A DNA stretch of 64,000 nt. Source: a virus. Of this stretch, positions 8,028 to 14,924 are shown piece after piece; positions within the stretch are counted from its first letter, which is position 1; each line of letters starts with the position of its first letter. Location: positions 1 to 64,000 of the IMG/VR virus record IMGVR_UViG_3300038461_000042; one strand, given 5' to 3'. The notes below the pieces were generated by a model. That model was not told the origin of the DNA. It saw only the letters and a list, made by a program, of their open reading frames with translations, and searched no databases. The translations under genes and the position numbers were made by a program.

Positions 8028-8267
8028 TCACACCTGTCTTTCTACGCGCTTCATAATGCGCTCGAATTGCTTCTTTGGATACAGTTTCTTACACAGGCAT
8101 CTTGAGAAGCCGATAACCGGGTCGAAAGTATCTTCGATGCTGCACGTGGATTTCGTACGCGTCCCGTCATTCCACAGGACAACGGTGGTTTGGCCGCGGG
8201 TTATGACCTTGCGGGGATAAGGAATTAATCCATCCACTATTACAGTGACTTCTAAATCTGTATCCAT
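8028..8267 (-). CDS. Small conserved phage protein
   Basis: The product is 79 residues. The pattern VVLWNDGTRTKSTCS, then DTFDPVIGFSRCLCKK, is one I have seen in small proteins of phages from several bacterial groups: a beta hairpin with W-x-D-G-T followed by F-D-P and a helix. The function of that group is unknown to me. A clear AAAGGATAAA-type ribosome-binding site lies upstream. It is co-oriented with the neighbouring early genes and probably co-transcribed. Confidence 0.65.
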   Translation of the reverse strand: MDTDLEVTVIVDGLIPYPRKVITRGQTTVVLWNDGTRTKSTCSIEDTFDPVIGFSRCLCKKLYPKKQFERIMKRVERQV

Positions 8268-8283
8268 ATTTTTATCCTTTCTG

Positions 8284-8709
8284 CTATAACAGCATTTCCG
8301 TTACCGGAACATAAAAATGGTTGGAGATAAACCTCACCCTCCCGCTCTTTCTTACCACACTGGCAACCGAGTACCATCCGTGCCTGCTTAATCCCAATTC
8401 ATGCTGGACTTCAACCGGAGTAACCTTCCCGCGCTGTTGGATATATTCAATCGCTTTCAATGCCAGTTCTTTCTTGGTCTCAAATTCAGACTTCTTTCCA
8501 TGCCCGGCACGGACGCGATAGGATTCGGCCAGTATCTTTAATCCAGCCTTCTCACACTCTAAGGCAGTTTGCAAGAGGATGGTTTCGTCCGAGGTTGAAT
8601 TAGCCTCATCGAGAAGAGGCCTCAGGCGCACAATGGCATCAATGCGCGGGGAGGTCTTACGGTCAAAGCGCGGTAAACCTTCATAGGGTACAAGTACATC
8701 AATGGTCAT
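8284..8709 (-). CDS. Winged-helix-like small early protein
   Basis: I chose the ATG at 8709 because it overlaps the upstream stop (ATGA); it gives 141 residues. The N-terminal half is helical and charged. The C-terminal 55 residues (KKELALKAIEYIQQRGKV, then VQHELGLSRHGWYSVASVVR) have the helix-turn-helix and wing pattern of DNA-binding domains. It may regulate the operon or take part in replication. No family name can be given. Confidence 0.55.
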   Translation of the reverse strand: MTIDVLVPYEGLPRFDRKTSPRIDAIVRLRPLLDEANSTSDETILLQTALECEKAGLKILAESYRVRAGHGKKSEFETKKELALKAIEYIQQRGKVTPVEVQHELGLSRHGWYSVASVVRKSGRVRFISNHFYVPVTEMLL

Positions 8710-8951
8710 AGAACCTCCTCCATCCAGCGCGCAAGCCTGCACAGCCAATTCGGGCAGACTTCATAATCGGCATTATGGGATTTCCTGCCATGCCAATTGA
8801 AAATGGGAGCGATAATGCGATACCCCCACCAGCGCGGGTCGTGGTATTCTTTCATTCTTCCTCCATTCTTCTCTCTTCCGCATATCGCGCTCAGCACACA
8901 GGCAACCACCAGCGCAACCACTAGGACGGGCCAATCCCAGGTGGGGGTCAT
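8706..8951 (-). CDS. Small membrane-anchored protein
   Basis: This 81-residue protein has a hydrophobic N-terminal helix (about 7-24, WPVLVVALVVACVLSAI) followed by a Trp- and Arg-rich soluble part with two Cys (CPNWLC). Its start and stop overlap its neighbours by 4 bp each, which supports this frame over competing ones. An internal Met at residue 33 could produce a soluble form. Function unknown. Confidence 0.5.
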   Translation of the reverse strand: MTPTWDWPVLVVALVVACVLSAICGREKNGGRMKEYHDPRWWGYRIIAPIFNWHGRKSHNADYEVCPNWLCRLARWMEEVL

Positions 8952-9331
8952 AATTGGACTTTCTTCGGATAACCGCGTGGTGGGAAACGGTCAATATCCC
9001 ACGCCCGGTCGGGTTGCTCTAATTCATCTTCTAAGTGGAATGATGGTTCATCGTCAAGCGGCGGCGGAGGCCATGACCGATGCACGTTCTTTTCTTGCTT
9101 GGCAATAAGGGCGTTTACCACTTGTGACGGAGTAAATCCCATCCGACAAGCACCATCGAAGGCCAATAAAATAATGTCTATCCATTCAGTGACATCCTTG
9201 GGGTTTTGTCGCACTTCCTCAATTTCTTTTTCGATATGCTTCAAAACTCCAATATGACGCTCAGAAATACCAAAGGTCTTATATGACCATTCCATTTTTG
9301 CCTGCAACCAATCGACCAATTCTTTCATCAT
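8948..9331 (-). CDS. MazG-like dATP/dGTP pyrophosphohydrolase (DUF550 type)
   Basis: Residues about 25-62 follow the DUF550 / all-alpha NTP-pyrophosphohydrolase pattern: HIEKEIEEVRQNP, then VTEWIDIILLAFDGACR. This supplies the acidic E-x-x-E and E-x-x-D residues that bind magnesium. The family hydrolyses dATP and dGTP to monophosphates. In some phages the MazZ members support replacement of adenine by 2-aminoadenine together with PurZ, but no purZ is present in this window, so a plain nucleotide-pool role is more likely here. The 65-residue tail is Pro-rich and probably disordered. It overlaps its neighbours by 4 bp on both sides. Confidence 0.7.
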   Translation of the reverse strand: MMKELVDWLQAKMEWSYKTFGISERHIGVLKHIEKEIEEVRQNPKDVTEWIDIILLAFDGACRMGFTPSQVVNALIAKQEKNVHRSWPPPPLDDEPSFHLEDELEQPDRAWDIDRFPPRGYPKKVQL

Positions 9332-9546
9332 TTCGCCTCCAACTTTGCTAAATCAGCATCTATTACTTGCCAGAAATCCGACCTCAATCCATAAGGCCAA
9401 GTTTTAGCTTGTTCTTGTTCATGCGCCACGATAGGCCACAAGGCAAATGTCTGATAAACCGCCAATGTATGACATTTCGGACACAGGCGATAATTCTGTG
9501 TTGCCCCGTCACACTTTAGGCACCACCAAAGGCCAATCATGTTCAT
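9328..9546 (-). CDS. Small zinc-ribbon protein
   Basis: The ATG at 9546 overlaps the upstream stop by 4 bp and yields 72 residues. Two Cys pairs (CLKC and CPKC, about 12 residues apart) form a likely zinc ribbon in the first 30 residues; the rest is helical. The overlaps on both sides make the reading frame convincing. Function unknown; several similar small zinc proteins occur in this operon. Confidence 0.6.
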   Translation of the reverse strand: MNMIGLWWCLKCDGATQNYRLCPKCHTLAVYQTFALWPIVAHEQEQAKTWPYGLRSDFWQVIDADLAKLEAK

Positions 9547-9884
9547 TTCGCCTCCAGGAACTTGCGGGCAGCAATAATTTCTTTCATGCCTTCGACATCC
9601 CACTGTCCGTTGTCACCGCTTTCTTCCAATTCGATAATCCATTTCATCAATTTATTAATGACCTTTTCCGCCTCTGCCAGCTTGGACTTGAGGGCGACAA
9701 GTTCGGAACTGGCGTTGTTTAGAGAATTGTCAATCTTTTCTAAAACTCCATCCACTATCAGTTCATCACCCATCCACATATTTGTTTTATCGGTTCGACA
9801 AATACTATAATCTCCCTCCTCAGACAGTAAATGTTTTAATTCTTTTATATTCTCAATCAATTCTTCAATCGCTTTTGTATCCAT
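9543..9884 (-). CDS. Coiled-coil hypothetical protein
   Basis: A start at 9884 is preferred because GAGAGGTGAG lies just upstream; the frame extends a few codons further without a better site. The 113-residue product is almost entirely helical, with charged heptad-like stretches at about 2-25 and 55-90 (NNASSELVALKSKLAEAEK). No enzymatic motif is visible. It probably oligomerises or acts as an adaptor in the early programme; this is inference from composition. Confidence 0.55.
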   Translation of the reverse strand: MDTKAIEELIENIKELKHLLSEEGDYSICRTDKTNMWMGDELIVDGVLEKIDNSLNNASSELVALKSKLAEAEKVINKLMKWIIELEESGDNGQWDVEGMKEIIAARKFLEAK

Positions 9885-9894
9885 TCTCACCTCT

Positions 9895-10032
9895 CTAACG
9901 CACAGCATATTTGACTATCTTCCCGCAATCCAAACAGCGGTAGACCTCGAATATCCCATCGTCTTTGATAAATGAATATTCGGTATCGCAATGACAGATT
10001 TCACAAAATAGCCAGATAATCAGTTTACTCAT
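9895..10032 (-). CDS. 45-residue zinc-binding protein
   Basis: This short frame starts at an ATG preceded by AGGAGATAAAAA. It encodes 45 residues with two Cys pairs, CEIC at residues 10-13 and CLDC at about 33-36, the spacing of a zinc ribbon. It fills the gap between DnaB and the coiled-coil gene, leaving 10 bp on each side. Family unknown. Confidence 0.55.
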   Translation of the reverse strand: MSKLIIWLFCEICHCDTEYSFIKDDGIFEVYRCLDCGKIVKYAVR

Positions 10033-10042
10033 TTTTTATCTC

Positions 10043-11362
10043 CTAACGAGTATAGTCTGGTAAAACCTCGCGCGTGGTTCCATCTGAGAAGCGCATGGTT
10101 TCCTGATTGAAGTAAGATATAACCGTTCCGGTTGGGCCGTTTCTGTGTTTGGCTATAATTAATTCTCTTGGGTCTATCTCGGATTTTTGATAGATAAAAA
10201 TTACCTGGTCCGCATCTTGCTCAATATTGCCACTCTCTCGCAGGTCTGACAAAACCGGCTTCTTCTCTCCACGCCCCTCCACCGCGCGATTGAGTTGCGC
10301 TGCCGCCAGAATGGGGATGTCCAGTTCCTTCGCAAGTGCCTTTAATCCTCTAGTGACTTCGCCAATGTCCAAGTCTCTCCGATCGTTTTTTTGGTCTGCA
10401 TTTGCCAGTTGAATGTAATCCAAAGCAATAAAGTCGGCCTTGTGTTTTCGGGATTCGGAACGTATCTGACCTATTCGAATCGCCGGAAGGTCGCAAATAA
10501 CAATTGGCAGTCCTGATAGCCCATCGGCGGCCTGTTGGTATTTTTCCTGTTCATCCTCGCGTATATTCCCATTCATAATCCGAAAGGCAGAGATACCAGA
10601 TAGTTGTGAGATAAATCTTTGGGTAATGGACACTCCGCTCATTTCAACAGAGAATAAAAGCCCGCGTTTTCCATTATCTGCCGCATTCAAGAGTATCGTA
10701 CAAAGTAAGGCGGTTTTCCCAAGCCCCGGCCTAGCCGCGACTACAATCAATTCCTGCTTCTGAATGGCGATAATCTTATCGAGATCGTTCAATCCGGTCT
10801 TTAATGCCCGTTCTCCTTTCGAGGCTTTGTCGGTTGCGTCCATGGCTTTGGCAACCGCCTCGTCCATCCCCATGGTATGAGTAAGTATTTTCCCTGAGTG
10901 GAGAACCATTTTGCTAAATTCGTTTTCCACGTCTGCGACAATGGCAGAGGCGGTGCGTCCATTGGTTGCCCAAGTTGCTATCTTATTTGCCACTTCCCGC
11001 AGAGCGCGCTTCTGTGCATAATCTGATACTGTGACCGCGTAACTCTCCCCGCTTCCCTTGACAGTGTAAACGTCCCTGATACAACTCAACGCAGCCCTTC
11101 CGGTAAACTGTTTGTTGTCTGGAATTTGAAAGTCTTGTAGTCTCCCCATTCTTTCCAATTCATCGGCAAGGACAATCATGTCCAACTTCATACCAGAAGT
11201 AATAATATTTTGCATAGCCTCCCAAGCCCACCCAAAACAAGCCCACGAAAAATCGCACGGTCTGACAATATCGGCCAGAGCAGAATATTCTTCTGGATGT
11301 CTTAGCGCGTGGGCAAGAATGGCGGTTTCCGATTCTCGATTGGCGATAATGGGTTCATTCAT
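10043..11362 (-). CDS. dnaB: Replicative DNA helicase, DnaB-like
   Basis: The 439-residue protein has the two-domain layout of DnaB: an N-terminal helical domain (about 1-105, starting NRESETAILAHAL) and a RecA-like motor. The Walker A motif RPGLGKTA is at 211-218, and the Walker B strand FIALDYIQLA lies about 100 residues later. After it come the LAKELDIPILAAAQLNR motif and a C-terminal VIFIYQKSE strand. The protein would unwind the fork as a hexamer and interact with a primase; no separate primase gene is obvious in the window. It follows the initiator gene and a 66-residue protein that may act as loader or adaptor. Confidence 0.93.
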   Translation of the reverse strand: MNEPIIANRESETAILAHALRHPEEYSALADIVRPCDFSWACFGWAWEAMQNIITSGMKLDMIVLADELERMGRLQDFQIPDNKQFTGRAALSCIRDVYTVKGSGESYAVTVSDYAQKRALREVANKIATWATNGRTASAIVADVENEFSKMVLHSGKILTHTMGMDEAVAKAMDATDKASKGERALKTGLNDLDKIIAIQKQELIVVAARPGLGKTALLCTILLNAADNGKRGLLFSVEMSGVSITQRFISQLSGISAFRIMNGNIREDEQEKYQQAADGLSGLPIVICDLPAIRIGQIRSESRKHKADFIALDYIQLANADQKNDRRDLDIGEVTRGLKALAKELDIPILAAAQLNRAVEGRGEKKPVLSDLRESGNIEQDADQVIFIYQKSEIDPRELIIAKHRNGPTGTVISYFNQETMRFSDGTTREVLPDYTR

Positions 11363-11555
11363 TAAGCAACACCTCCAAGCAATCTGCCTCGTCTTGTACC
11401 CCCTCCAATAAATGTGCTAGACCGTTTTCGTAATCTTCTTCCATTTCAAAGATGGCGTTCACTTGCTTACAGAGATAGGACGGGACAGGTATATCACAAT
11501 TTACATAACTCCCAAACTTACGAATCGTATCGGAAACTATTGTTTGCAGGCTCAT
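11355..11555 (-). CDS. Small protein between initiator and helicase
   Basis: This 66-residue acidic protein overlaps the initiator gene by 4 bp and the helicase gene by 8 bp, so all three are translationally coupled. It is helical with two Cys. Its position between an initiator and DnaB is where phage helicase loaders are often encoded, but it is far too short for an AAA+ loader and shows no Walker motif. A small adaptor is possible; nothing in the sequence proves it. Confidence 0.55.
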   Translation of the reverse strand: MSLQTIVSDTIRKFGSYVNCDIPVPSYLCKQVNAIFEMEEDYENGLAHLLEGVQDEADCLEVLLNE

Positions 11556-12397
11556 AGCATTCCCTTTTCTTCCAGTTCTTGTACCGTAGGATAATGCCTT
11601 TCTTCCGGTTCTTGCTCAAAAGCCAGCGGCCAATCTTCCCATACATTTGACGGTTTCCTGCCATACCATTGAATCCGCTGTGGCCTGTCCTTTTGTCGAT
11701 TAACCCACTTTACGAAGCCCTCAACCGTTCCTGTGCCTTTCTGGACGGCATCTACAATCAGTCGCGCAACCCTGTCCCATTCCCTGTTTTCCCCATATTT
11801 CGGCCAATTCGGATTGAGGTGGGAAAGACCTTCGATGACCGCCTGGGCAGAGCTGTTTTCGGGGAAAAGGTCGTCTGGCGAAACCGCGCGCCCCATAATT
11901 ATCGCAGCCTCGATTCCCCTAATATTCTTGATTGAGGATTGTCGAGTCTTGCCTTTTTCCTTTGAAGTGATACCCTCGTTAATTGGGGCGTTAACTGGGG
12001 CGTTAACGTCAACCCCAGAGGTTGATGGGGTGTCAACTACTGGTGTTGATGGGGGGGTATCATCACAGTTTACGGGGTCTAGTTCATCAGGCAGCTCTTG
12101 GTAATCAAACCTGATACGAATAAGATTAGATCGACGCGCACCAGATTCTTTATCATACCTGGGATGGATTTCCAAGTATCCTTTTGCTTGTAGGATTTGA
12201 ATGTCGCGACTTACTGCTTGTTTACTTTTTCCTAAAATGTCCCCAATTGTTTGTAGTTTCGGAAAACACCATCCATTCTTATCTCCAAAAATTCCGAGCG
12301 CAGCAAGAGTCCTATATGCGCTATCTGACAACTCTTTGTCTGCTACTGCCTTCGCTGGCGCAATTGAAAATCTTTGATTTCCCATAATGTCACTCAT
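11552..12397 (-). CDS. Replication initiator / helix-turn-helix replisome organiser
   Basis: This 281-residue protein begins with a winged-helix domain (about 20-90): LSDSAYRTLAALGIFGD, then TIGDILGKSKQAVSRDIQIL and an arginine-rich wing. This is the pattern of phage replication initiators and replisome organisers. A low-complexity Pro/Val/Asn linker (about 115-145) is encoded by iteron-like DNA repeats. The C-terminal 80 residues (NREWDRVARLIVDAV, FVKWVNRQ) resemble initiator tails that contact the helicase. DnaB follows in the operon. The ribosome-binding site, 9 nt before the ATG, lies in a 13-bp inverted repeat, so translation is probably regulated. An internal origin, as in lambda O, is likely. 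Confidence 0.75.
   Translation of the reverse strand: MSDIMGNQRFSIAPAKAVADKELSDSAYRTLAALGIFGDKNGWCFPKLQTIGDILGKSKQAVSRDIQILQAKGYLEIHPRYDKESGARRSNLIRIRFDYQELPDELDPVNCDDTPPSTPVVDTPSTSGVDVNAPVNAPINEGITSKEKGKTRQSSIKNIRGIEAAIIMGRAVSPDDLFPENSSAQAVIEGLSHLNPNWPKYGENREWDRVARLIVDAVQKGTGTVEGFVKWVNRQKDRPQRIQWYGRKPSNVWEDWPLAFEQEPEERHYPTVQELEEKGML
11978..12055. repeat. Iteron-like repeats inside the initiator gene, candidate replication origin
   Basis: The plus strand carries repeats close to GTTAAYTGGGG: 11978-11988, 11990-12000 (a 12-bp period), a GTTAAC at 12002-12007, an inverted GTCAACCCC at 12008-12016, then GTTGATGGGG at 12021-12030 and 12045-12054. They encode the low-complexity linker of the initiator. 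Iterons within the initiator gene are the known origin layout of lambdoid and many other phages. No AT-rich melting region was measured; the origin call is inference. Confidence 0.55.
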
Positions 12398-12406
12398 AAA
12401 TCAAAT

Positions 12407-12484
12407 CTCCTCTTGGGTGAACCTGTGGCCTTGTGGGGGAACAACCAGTTAAGGGGTTCAGACCACAAGCCCACCCAAGAGGAG
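12407..12484 (-). promoter_or_regulatory. Nested inverted-repeat leader that buries the initiator ribosome-binding site
   Basis: A perfect 13-bp inverted repeat (12407-12419 with 12472-12484) encloses a second stem (12430-12436 with 12463-12469) and a possible short inner stem. In the leftward transcript the 3' arm contains AAGAGGAG, the ribosome-binding site of the initiator gene 9 nt before its ATG, so pairing would block translation. The inner loop contains TTAACTGG, similar to the iterons. It could be an autoregulated leader, a riboswitch-like element or a cruciform protein-binding site. Confidence 0.55.
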
Positions 12485-12521
12485 GCTTGAACCTGATTGT
12501 TCCCATTCCACGTAATTAATT

Positions 12522-12716
12522 TTACTCTTTAGCGCCGTCGGTGTCAAGCACGTATCTGCAATACTCTATTTTCGCCCATTGCGCGGTCAATTTTTCATTC
12601 CATCCGCAATAATCCTGAATGGGACGAAAATGACCACAATCAATAAAATATCTTCCCACCAGCTTGCATGGGCAATTCTGGCAATTGTAACTGCCGTCGC
12701 CATCGTTATTCCACAC
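12522..12716 (-). CDS. Cys-rich zinc-binding-like protein (GTG start, uncertain)
   Basis: This 64-residue frame has six Cys, including CQNCPC and a CGHFRPIQDYCGW segment, which look like a real zinc-binding protein. The start would be a GTG with only a weak ribosome-binding site. It overlaps, in another frame, a membrane-protein ORF (12587-12748) that has a better start. Either one of the two is a shadow or both are made. I favour this frame slightly for its C-terminal part, which extends beyond the other. Confidence 0.45.
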   Translation of the reverse strand: MWNNDGDGSYNCQNCPCKLVGRYFIDCGHFRPIQDYCGWNEKLTAQWAKIEYCRYVLDTDGAKE

Positions 12717-12748
12717 AAATAACCAAGAAAAAATTTATCAAACATCAT
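12587..12748 (-). CDS. Small membrane protein, overlapping frame
   Basis: The ATG at 12748 overlaps the upstream stop (ATGA) and has AGAGG upstream, so initiation is well supported. The 53-residue product has two hydrophobic stretches (about 5-24 and 31-46, WWEDILLIVVIFVPFRI). It overlaps the Cys-rich gene in a different frame over 130 bp. Given its start signal I think it is translated. Function unknown. Confidence 0.45.
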   Translation of the reverse strand: MMFDKFFLGYLCGITMATAVTIARIAHASWWEDILLIVVIFVPFRIIADGMKN

Positions 12749-12924
12749 TTCCTCTCAATCTTTATCCACTTTATATCTTGGTGGCTTGACAGAGTTTTGA
12801 ACACAACTCCTGCCGCGACGATATATATTACCAATGGGCATAAACTATTCAGCCATTGCAGAACATGCCCCAAGGCGAAGTAGATTGTATTATACAGGGT
12901 GACGTAGAAAAAGAAGTCGGTCAT
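12745..12924 (-). CDS. Small membrane protein
   Basis: This 59-residue frame starts at an ATG overlapping the coiled-coil gene's stop by 4 bp. It has hydrophobic segments at about 3-24 and 28-43 and a charged C-terminus (HQDIKWIKIERK). It fills an otherwise empty 200-bp gap in a tightly packed operon. Function unknown; it may form a membrane pair with the next small ORF. Confidence 0.5.
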   Translation of the reverse strand: MTDFFFYVTLYNTIYFALGHVLQWLNSLCPLVIYIVAAGVVFKTLSSHQDIKWIKIERK

Positions 12925-13415
12925 GGCAATGACCCTATAATTGAGTCGTCCAATCCATCGTCAAAGGGGTGTGGTTCTTTGGTTGGCTCAGGGTGGGAGG
13001 CTAGAAAGGTATCTATTTCATTCTCAAAATCACCATTTATATTCCACGCCCCTCCCCCCTCATAGTGTGCCATCTCGTTTTCTCGTTGGGCTTTGGCAAT
13101 TATGCGCCGCGCCTCCGCCAGTTCAGCCTTCGCCGCGGCAAGATCGGCGCGAATATCTTTGGTTTCAACGTGTTCGTTCTCATAATTCTCAAGCCACTTT
13201 ATACCGGCACCCTGTTCTGGAATTTCATTCCACTCGCCTTCGTGATATTGAGAATAATTGTCTATTACTTCCCATGCTTTTGCCAATTCTGCCTCTTTAG
13301 TAGCGAGATTGGCGCGAAGCTGGGCAAGTTCTCCGCGGGCAAGTCTGCCATTGTTGCTTGCCTGTTTATTTCGGTCATTTTCTAAATTGGCTACAGCTAC
13401 ATCAAGTGCGCTCAT
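12921..13415 (-). CDS. Coiled-coil hypothetical protein
   Basis: The product is 164 residues. Two long charged helices (about 1-50 and 85-115), rich in Ala, Glu and Lys, indicate a coiled coil. Between and after them are Trp-containing segments and an acidic tail. It overlaps the Ala-rich repeat gene by 4 bp upstream and a small membrane gene downstream. No motif points to a function. Similar coiled-coil proteins are common in phage early operons. Confidence 0.6.
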   Translation of the reverse strand: MSALDVAVANLENDRNKQASNNGRLARGELAQLRANLATKEAELAKAWEVIDNYSQYHEGEWNEIPEQGAGIKWLENYENEHVETKDIRADLAAAKAELAEARRIIAKAQRENEMAHYEGGGAWNINGDFENEIDTFLASHPEPTKEPHPFDDGLDDSIIGSLP

Positions 13416-14146
13416 TCTCGCTCCTTTGGGAATATCATTTCTACTGCCATGTCCGCCAATTTATCAAAATTAATATTGGCATCGGCGGCATAGGCGGCAT
13501 GGGCGGCGACATCGGCGGCATAGGCGGCATGGGCGGCGGCATAGGCGGCATGGGCGGCGGCATCGGCGGCATAGGCGGCATAGGCGGCGGCATCGGCGGC
13601 ATAGGCGGCATAGGCGGCGGCATAGGCGGCATAGGCGGCGGCATAGGCGGCGGCATGGGCGGCGGCATCGGCGGCATAGGCGGCATAGGCGGCATCGGCG
13701 GCATGGGCGGAAGGATTGCTTAAATACGCTTTGGCGGCTTCGATTGCTTTTCTAGGCACATTGTTTTGTGGATACTTTTTCTCATAAATTCCCAAAACCG
13801 CCTCAGCACACAAAATTGCAAATGCAACTTGGACAAGATTAGCCTTATTGGAATTGACCCAACCCGGAACGTCTAATTGTTTCGTAATTGACAATGAGAA
13901 ACAACCGACCTTCCCCCAATCTGACACGCATGGTTTTCCATTGCATTCCCACACGATAGGATTGTCAATATTGGCATGGCAAGAATTGAGCAGGAACGCG
14001 AGATTGAGATTGGTGTAAGCATGAAATACACCTTTGGAACACAATTCCGGTTTTTTACATGCTTTCTTTTTATGGGTTTTACCCACGCTCCAATGAGTAT
14101 TGTTTTGTGTATTTCCTTCTTGGTCGGTGAGTTTATATAGAATCAT
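13412..14146 (-). CDS. Alanine-rich repeat protein, Imm5-like
   Basis: The 244-residue protein has a Cys-containing N-terminal region (about 1-125, with KKACKKPELCSKG and NIDNPIVWECNG). Then comes a stretch of about 80 residues built almost only from Ala, Tyr, His and Asp in units such as AAYAADAAAHA, and a short helical tail. Phage proteins with this architecture are usually annotated as Imm5-like putative immunity proteins; whether they confer immunity is unknown. The repeat DNA (GGCGGCATA-type units, about 13485-13710) can recombine, so copy number probably varies. The start has a GAAGGAGA site 3 nt upstream. Confidence 0.65.
   Translation of the reverse strand: MILYKLTDQEGNTQNNTHWSVGKTHKKKACKKPELCSKGVFHAYTNLNLAFLLNSCHANIDNPIVWECNGKPCVSDWGKVGCFSLSITKQLDVPGWVNSNKANLVQVAFAILCAEAVLGIYEKKYPQNNVPRKAIEAAKAYLSNPSAHAADAAYAAYAADAAAHAAAYAAAYAAYAAAYAAYAADAAAYAAYAADAAAHAAYAAAHAAYAADVAAHAAYAADANINFDKLADMAVEMIFPKERE
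13485..13710. repeat. GGCGGC-rich tandem repeat region
   Basis: Short units of the type GGCGGCATAGGCGGCATC repeat imperfectly over about 225 bp inside the Ala-rich gene. The opposite strand stays open in every frame here, giving glycine- or proline/methionine-rich shadow frames. The repeat is expressed as Ala/Tyr/His/Asp in the coding frame. Confidence 0.8.
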
Positions 14147-14348
14147 TGTCTCCTTCTTTCTTCGGGAATATCCAGGTGGTCAATGTTCCGTTAGATTGCC
14201 GAAACAGATAAACGGTATCTGCCCCGAATTTCGCCGCCCATTCCTTGGCTTCCTGTTCATCCCTACAATTCCAAGTAGAGAGCATATTGCCATGGGGAAG
14301 GGCGGATAGGCGGTCGAGAGTTATGATGGAAATATCAGAGGGGGTCAT
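14133..14348 (-). CDS. Small hypothetical protein
   Basis: The ATG at 14348 is chosen because it overlaps the upstream stop by 4 bp and has GGGTGGGG upstream; 71 residues result. The segment STWNCRDEQEAKEWAAKFGA, followed by TVYLFRQSNGTLTTWIF, suggests a small alpha/beta protein. No family recognised. The 3' end overlaps the Ala-rich gene by 14 bp. Confidence 0.55.
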   Translation of the reverse strand: MTPSDISIITLDRLSALPHGNMLSTWNCRDEQEAKEWAAKFGADTVYLFRQSNGTLTTWIFPKKEGDNDSI

Positions 14349-14473
14349 TTCATCCCCACCCTTCTGATATACAATGGGATAAACCCAAACAGAAACCATC
14401 CCTCGCAACTCCACTGTTTATCATCGCCACCGAACCGCTTCATATTTTTGAACCACTGTTTATAAACTATCAT
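14345..14473 (-). CDS. 42-residue hypothetical protein
   Basis: This short frame starts at an ATG preceded by GAGAGGAGATACC, an excellent ribosome-binding site, and ends in a 4-bp overlap with the next gene. The product is aromatic and basic (QWSCEGWFLFGFIPLYIRR), possibly membrane-associated. No family recognised. Confidence 0.5.
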   Translation of the reverse strand: MIVYKQWFKNMKRFGGDDKQWSCEGWFLFGFIPLYIRRVGMK

Positions 14474-14507
14474 GGTATCTCCTCTCAGATATTCCTCTGC
14501 CCGATCA

Positions 14508-14906
14508 TTAGGGTTTCATGTGGATTAAGGTGTGGTGGTAGCGACATAACCAAATTATCTCTTTTGGTTTTGAATAATCGGGGTGGTGCCTTTGTCCAAT
14601 ATTATCACATCCCTCTATTGAACATTTTTGTGGGACGGGATATATTCTTCTTGCCATAGCCTGGGCATTGGTTTTGTTTTTGTTTTTTTCTGCATATCTT
14701 TTGTCTCGGTCTTTTTTAGTACGATCTTCTCCTTTTTTTCGGTGTTGGCGAGATGGATAATTTCTCCGAATAAATCTTGTTTCATTTGTTTTTCTTTTTA
14801 TGTTTCTGCATATTCTGCACTCATATTCTAATCCGTCTTTATATCTACTCCTTTTCGTGAAGTTGGATTCATCCAAATATTTTTTGCAAACAGAACATTT
14901 TTTCAT
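14508..14906 (-). CDS. HNH endonuclease-like zinc protein
   Basis: From the ATG at 14906 the product is 132 residues. An N-terminal Cys4 finger (CSVCKKYL and CRICRN) is followed by a highly basic middle part. At the C-terminus is an HNH-type core with CSIEGCDN, GQRHHPDYSKP and WLCRYHHTLIH. Such proteins are free-standing phage nickases or homing endonucleases. The frame stays open upstream to 15017, but that part covers a helix-forming element and reads like non-coding sequence, so I exclude it. The gene interrupts the run of early genes and may be mobile. Confidence 0.7.
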   Translation of the reverse strand: MKKCSVCKKYLDESNFTKRSRYKDGLEYECRICRNIKRKTNETRFIRRNYPSRQHRKKGEDRTKKDRDKRYAEKNKNKTNAQAMARRIYPVPQKCSIEGCDNIGQRHHPDYSKPKEIIWLCRYHHTLIHMKP

Positions 14907-14924
14907 GGTCATTCCTAGGCAAAA

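Noticed and set aside
13358-13723. Long plus-strand glycine-rich frame and a minus-strand Pro/Met-rich frame
   Set aside because: Both are shadow frames of the GGCGGC repeat inside the Ala-rich gene; no ribosome site or protein-like sequence.
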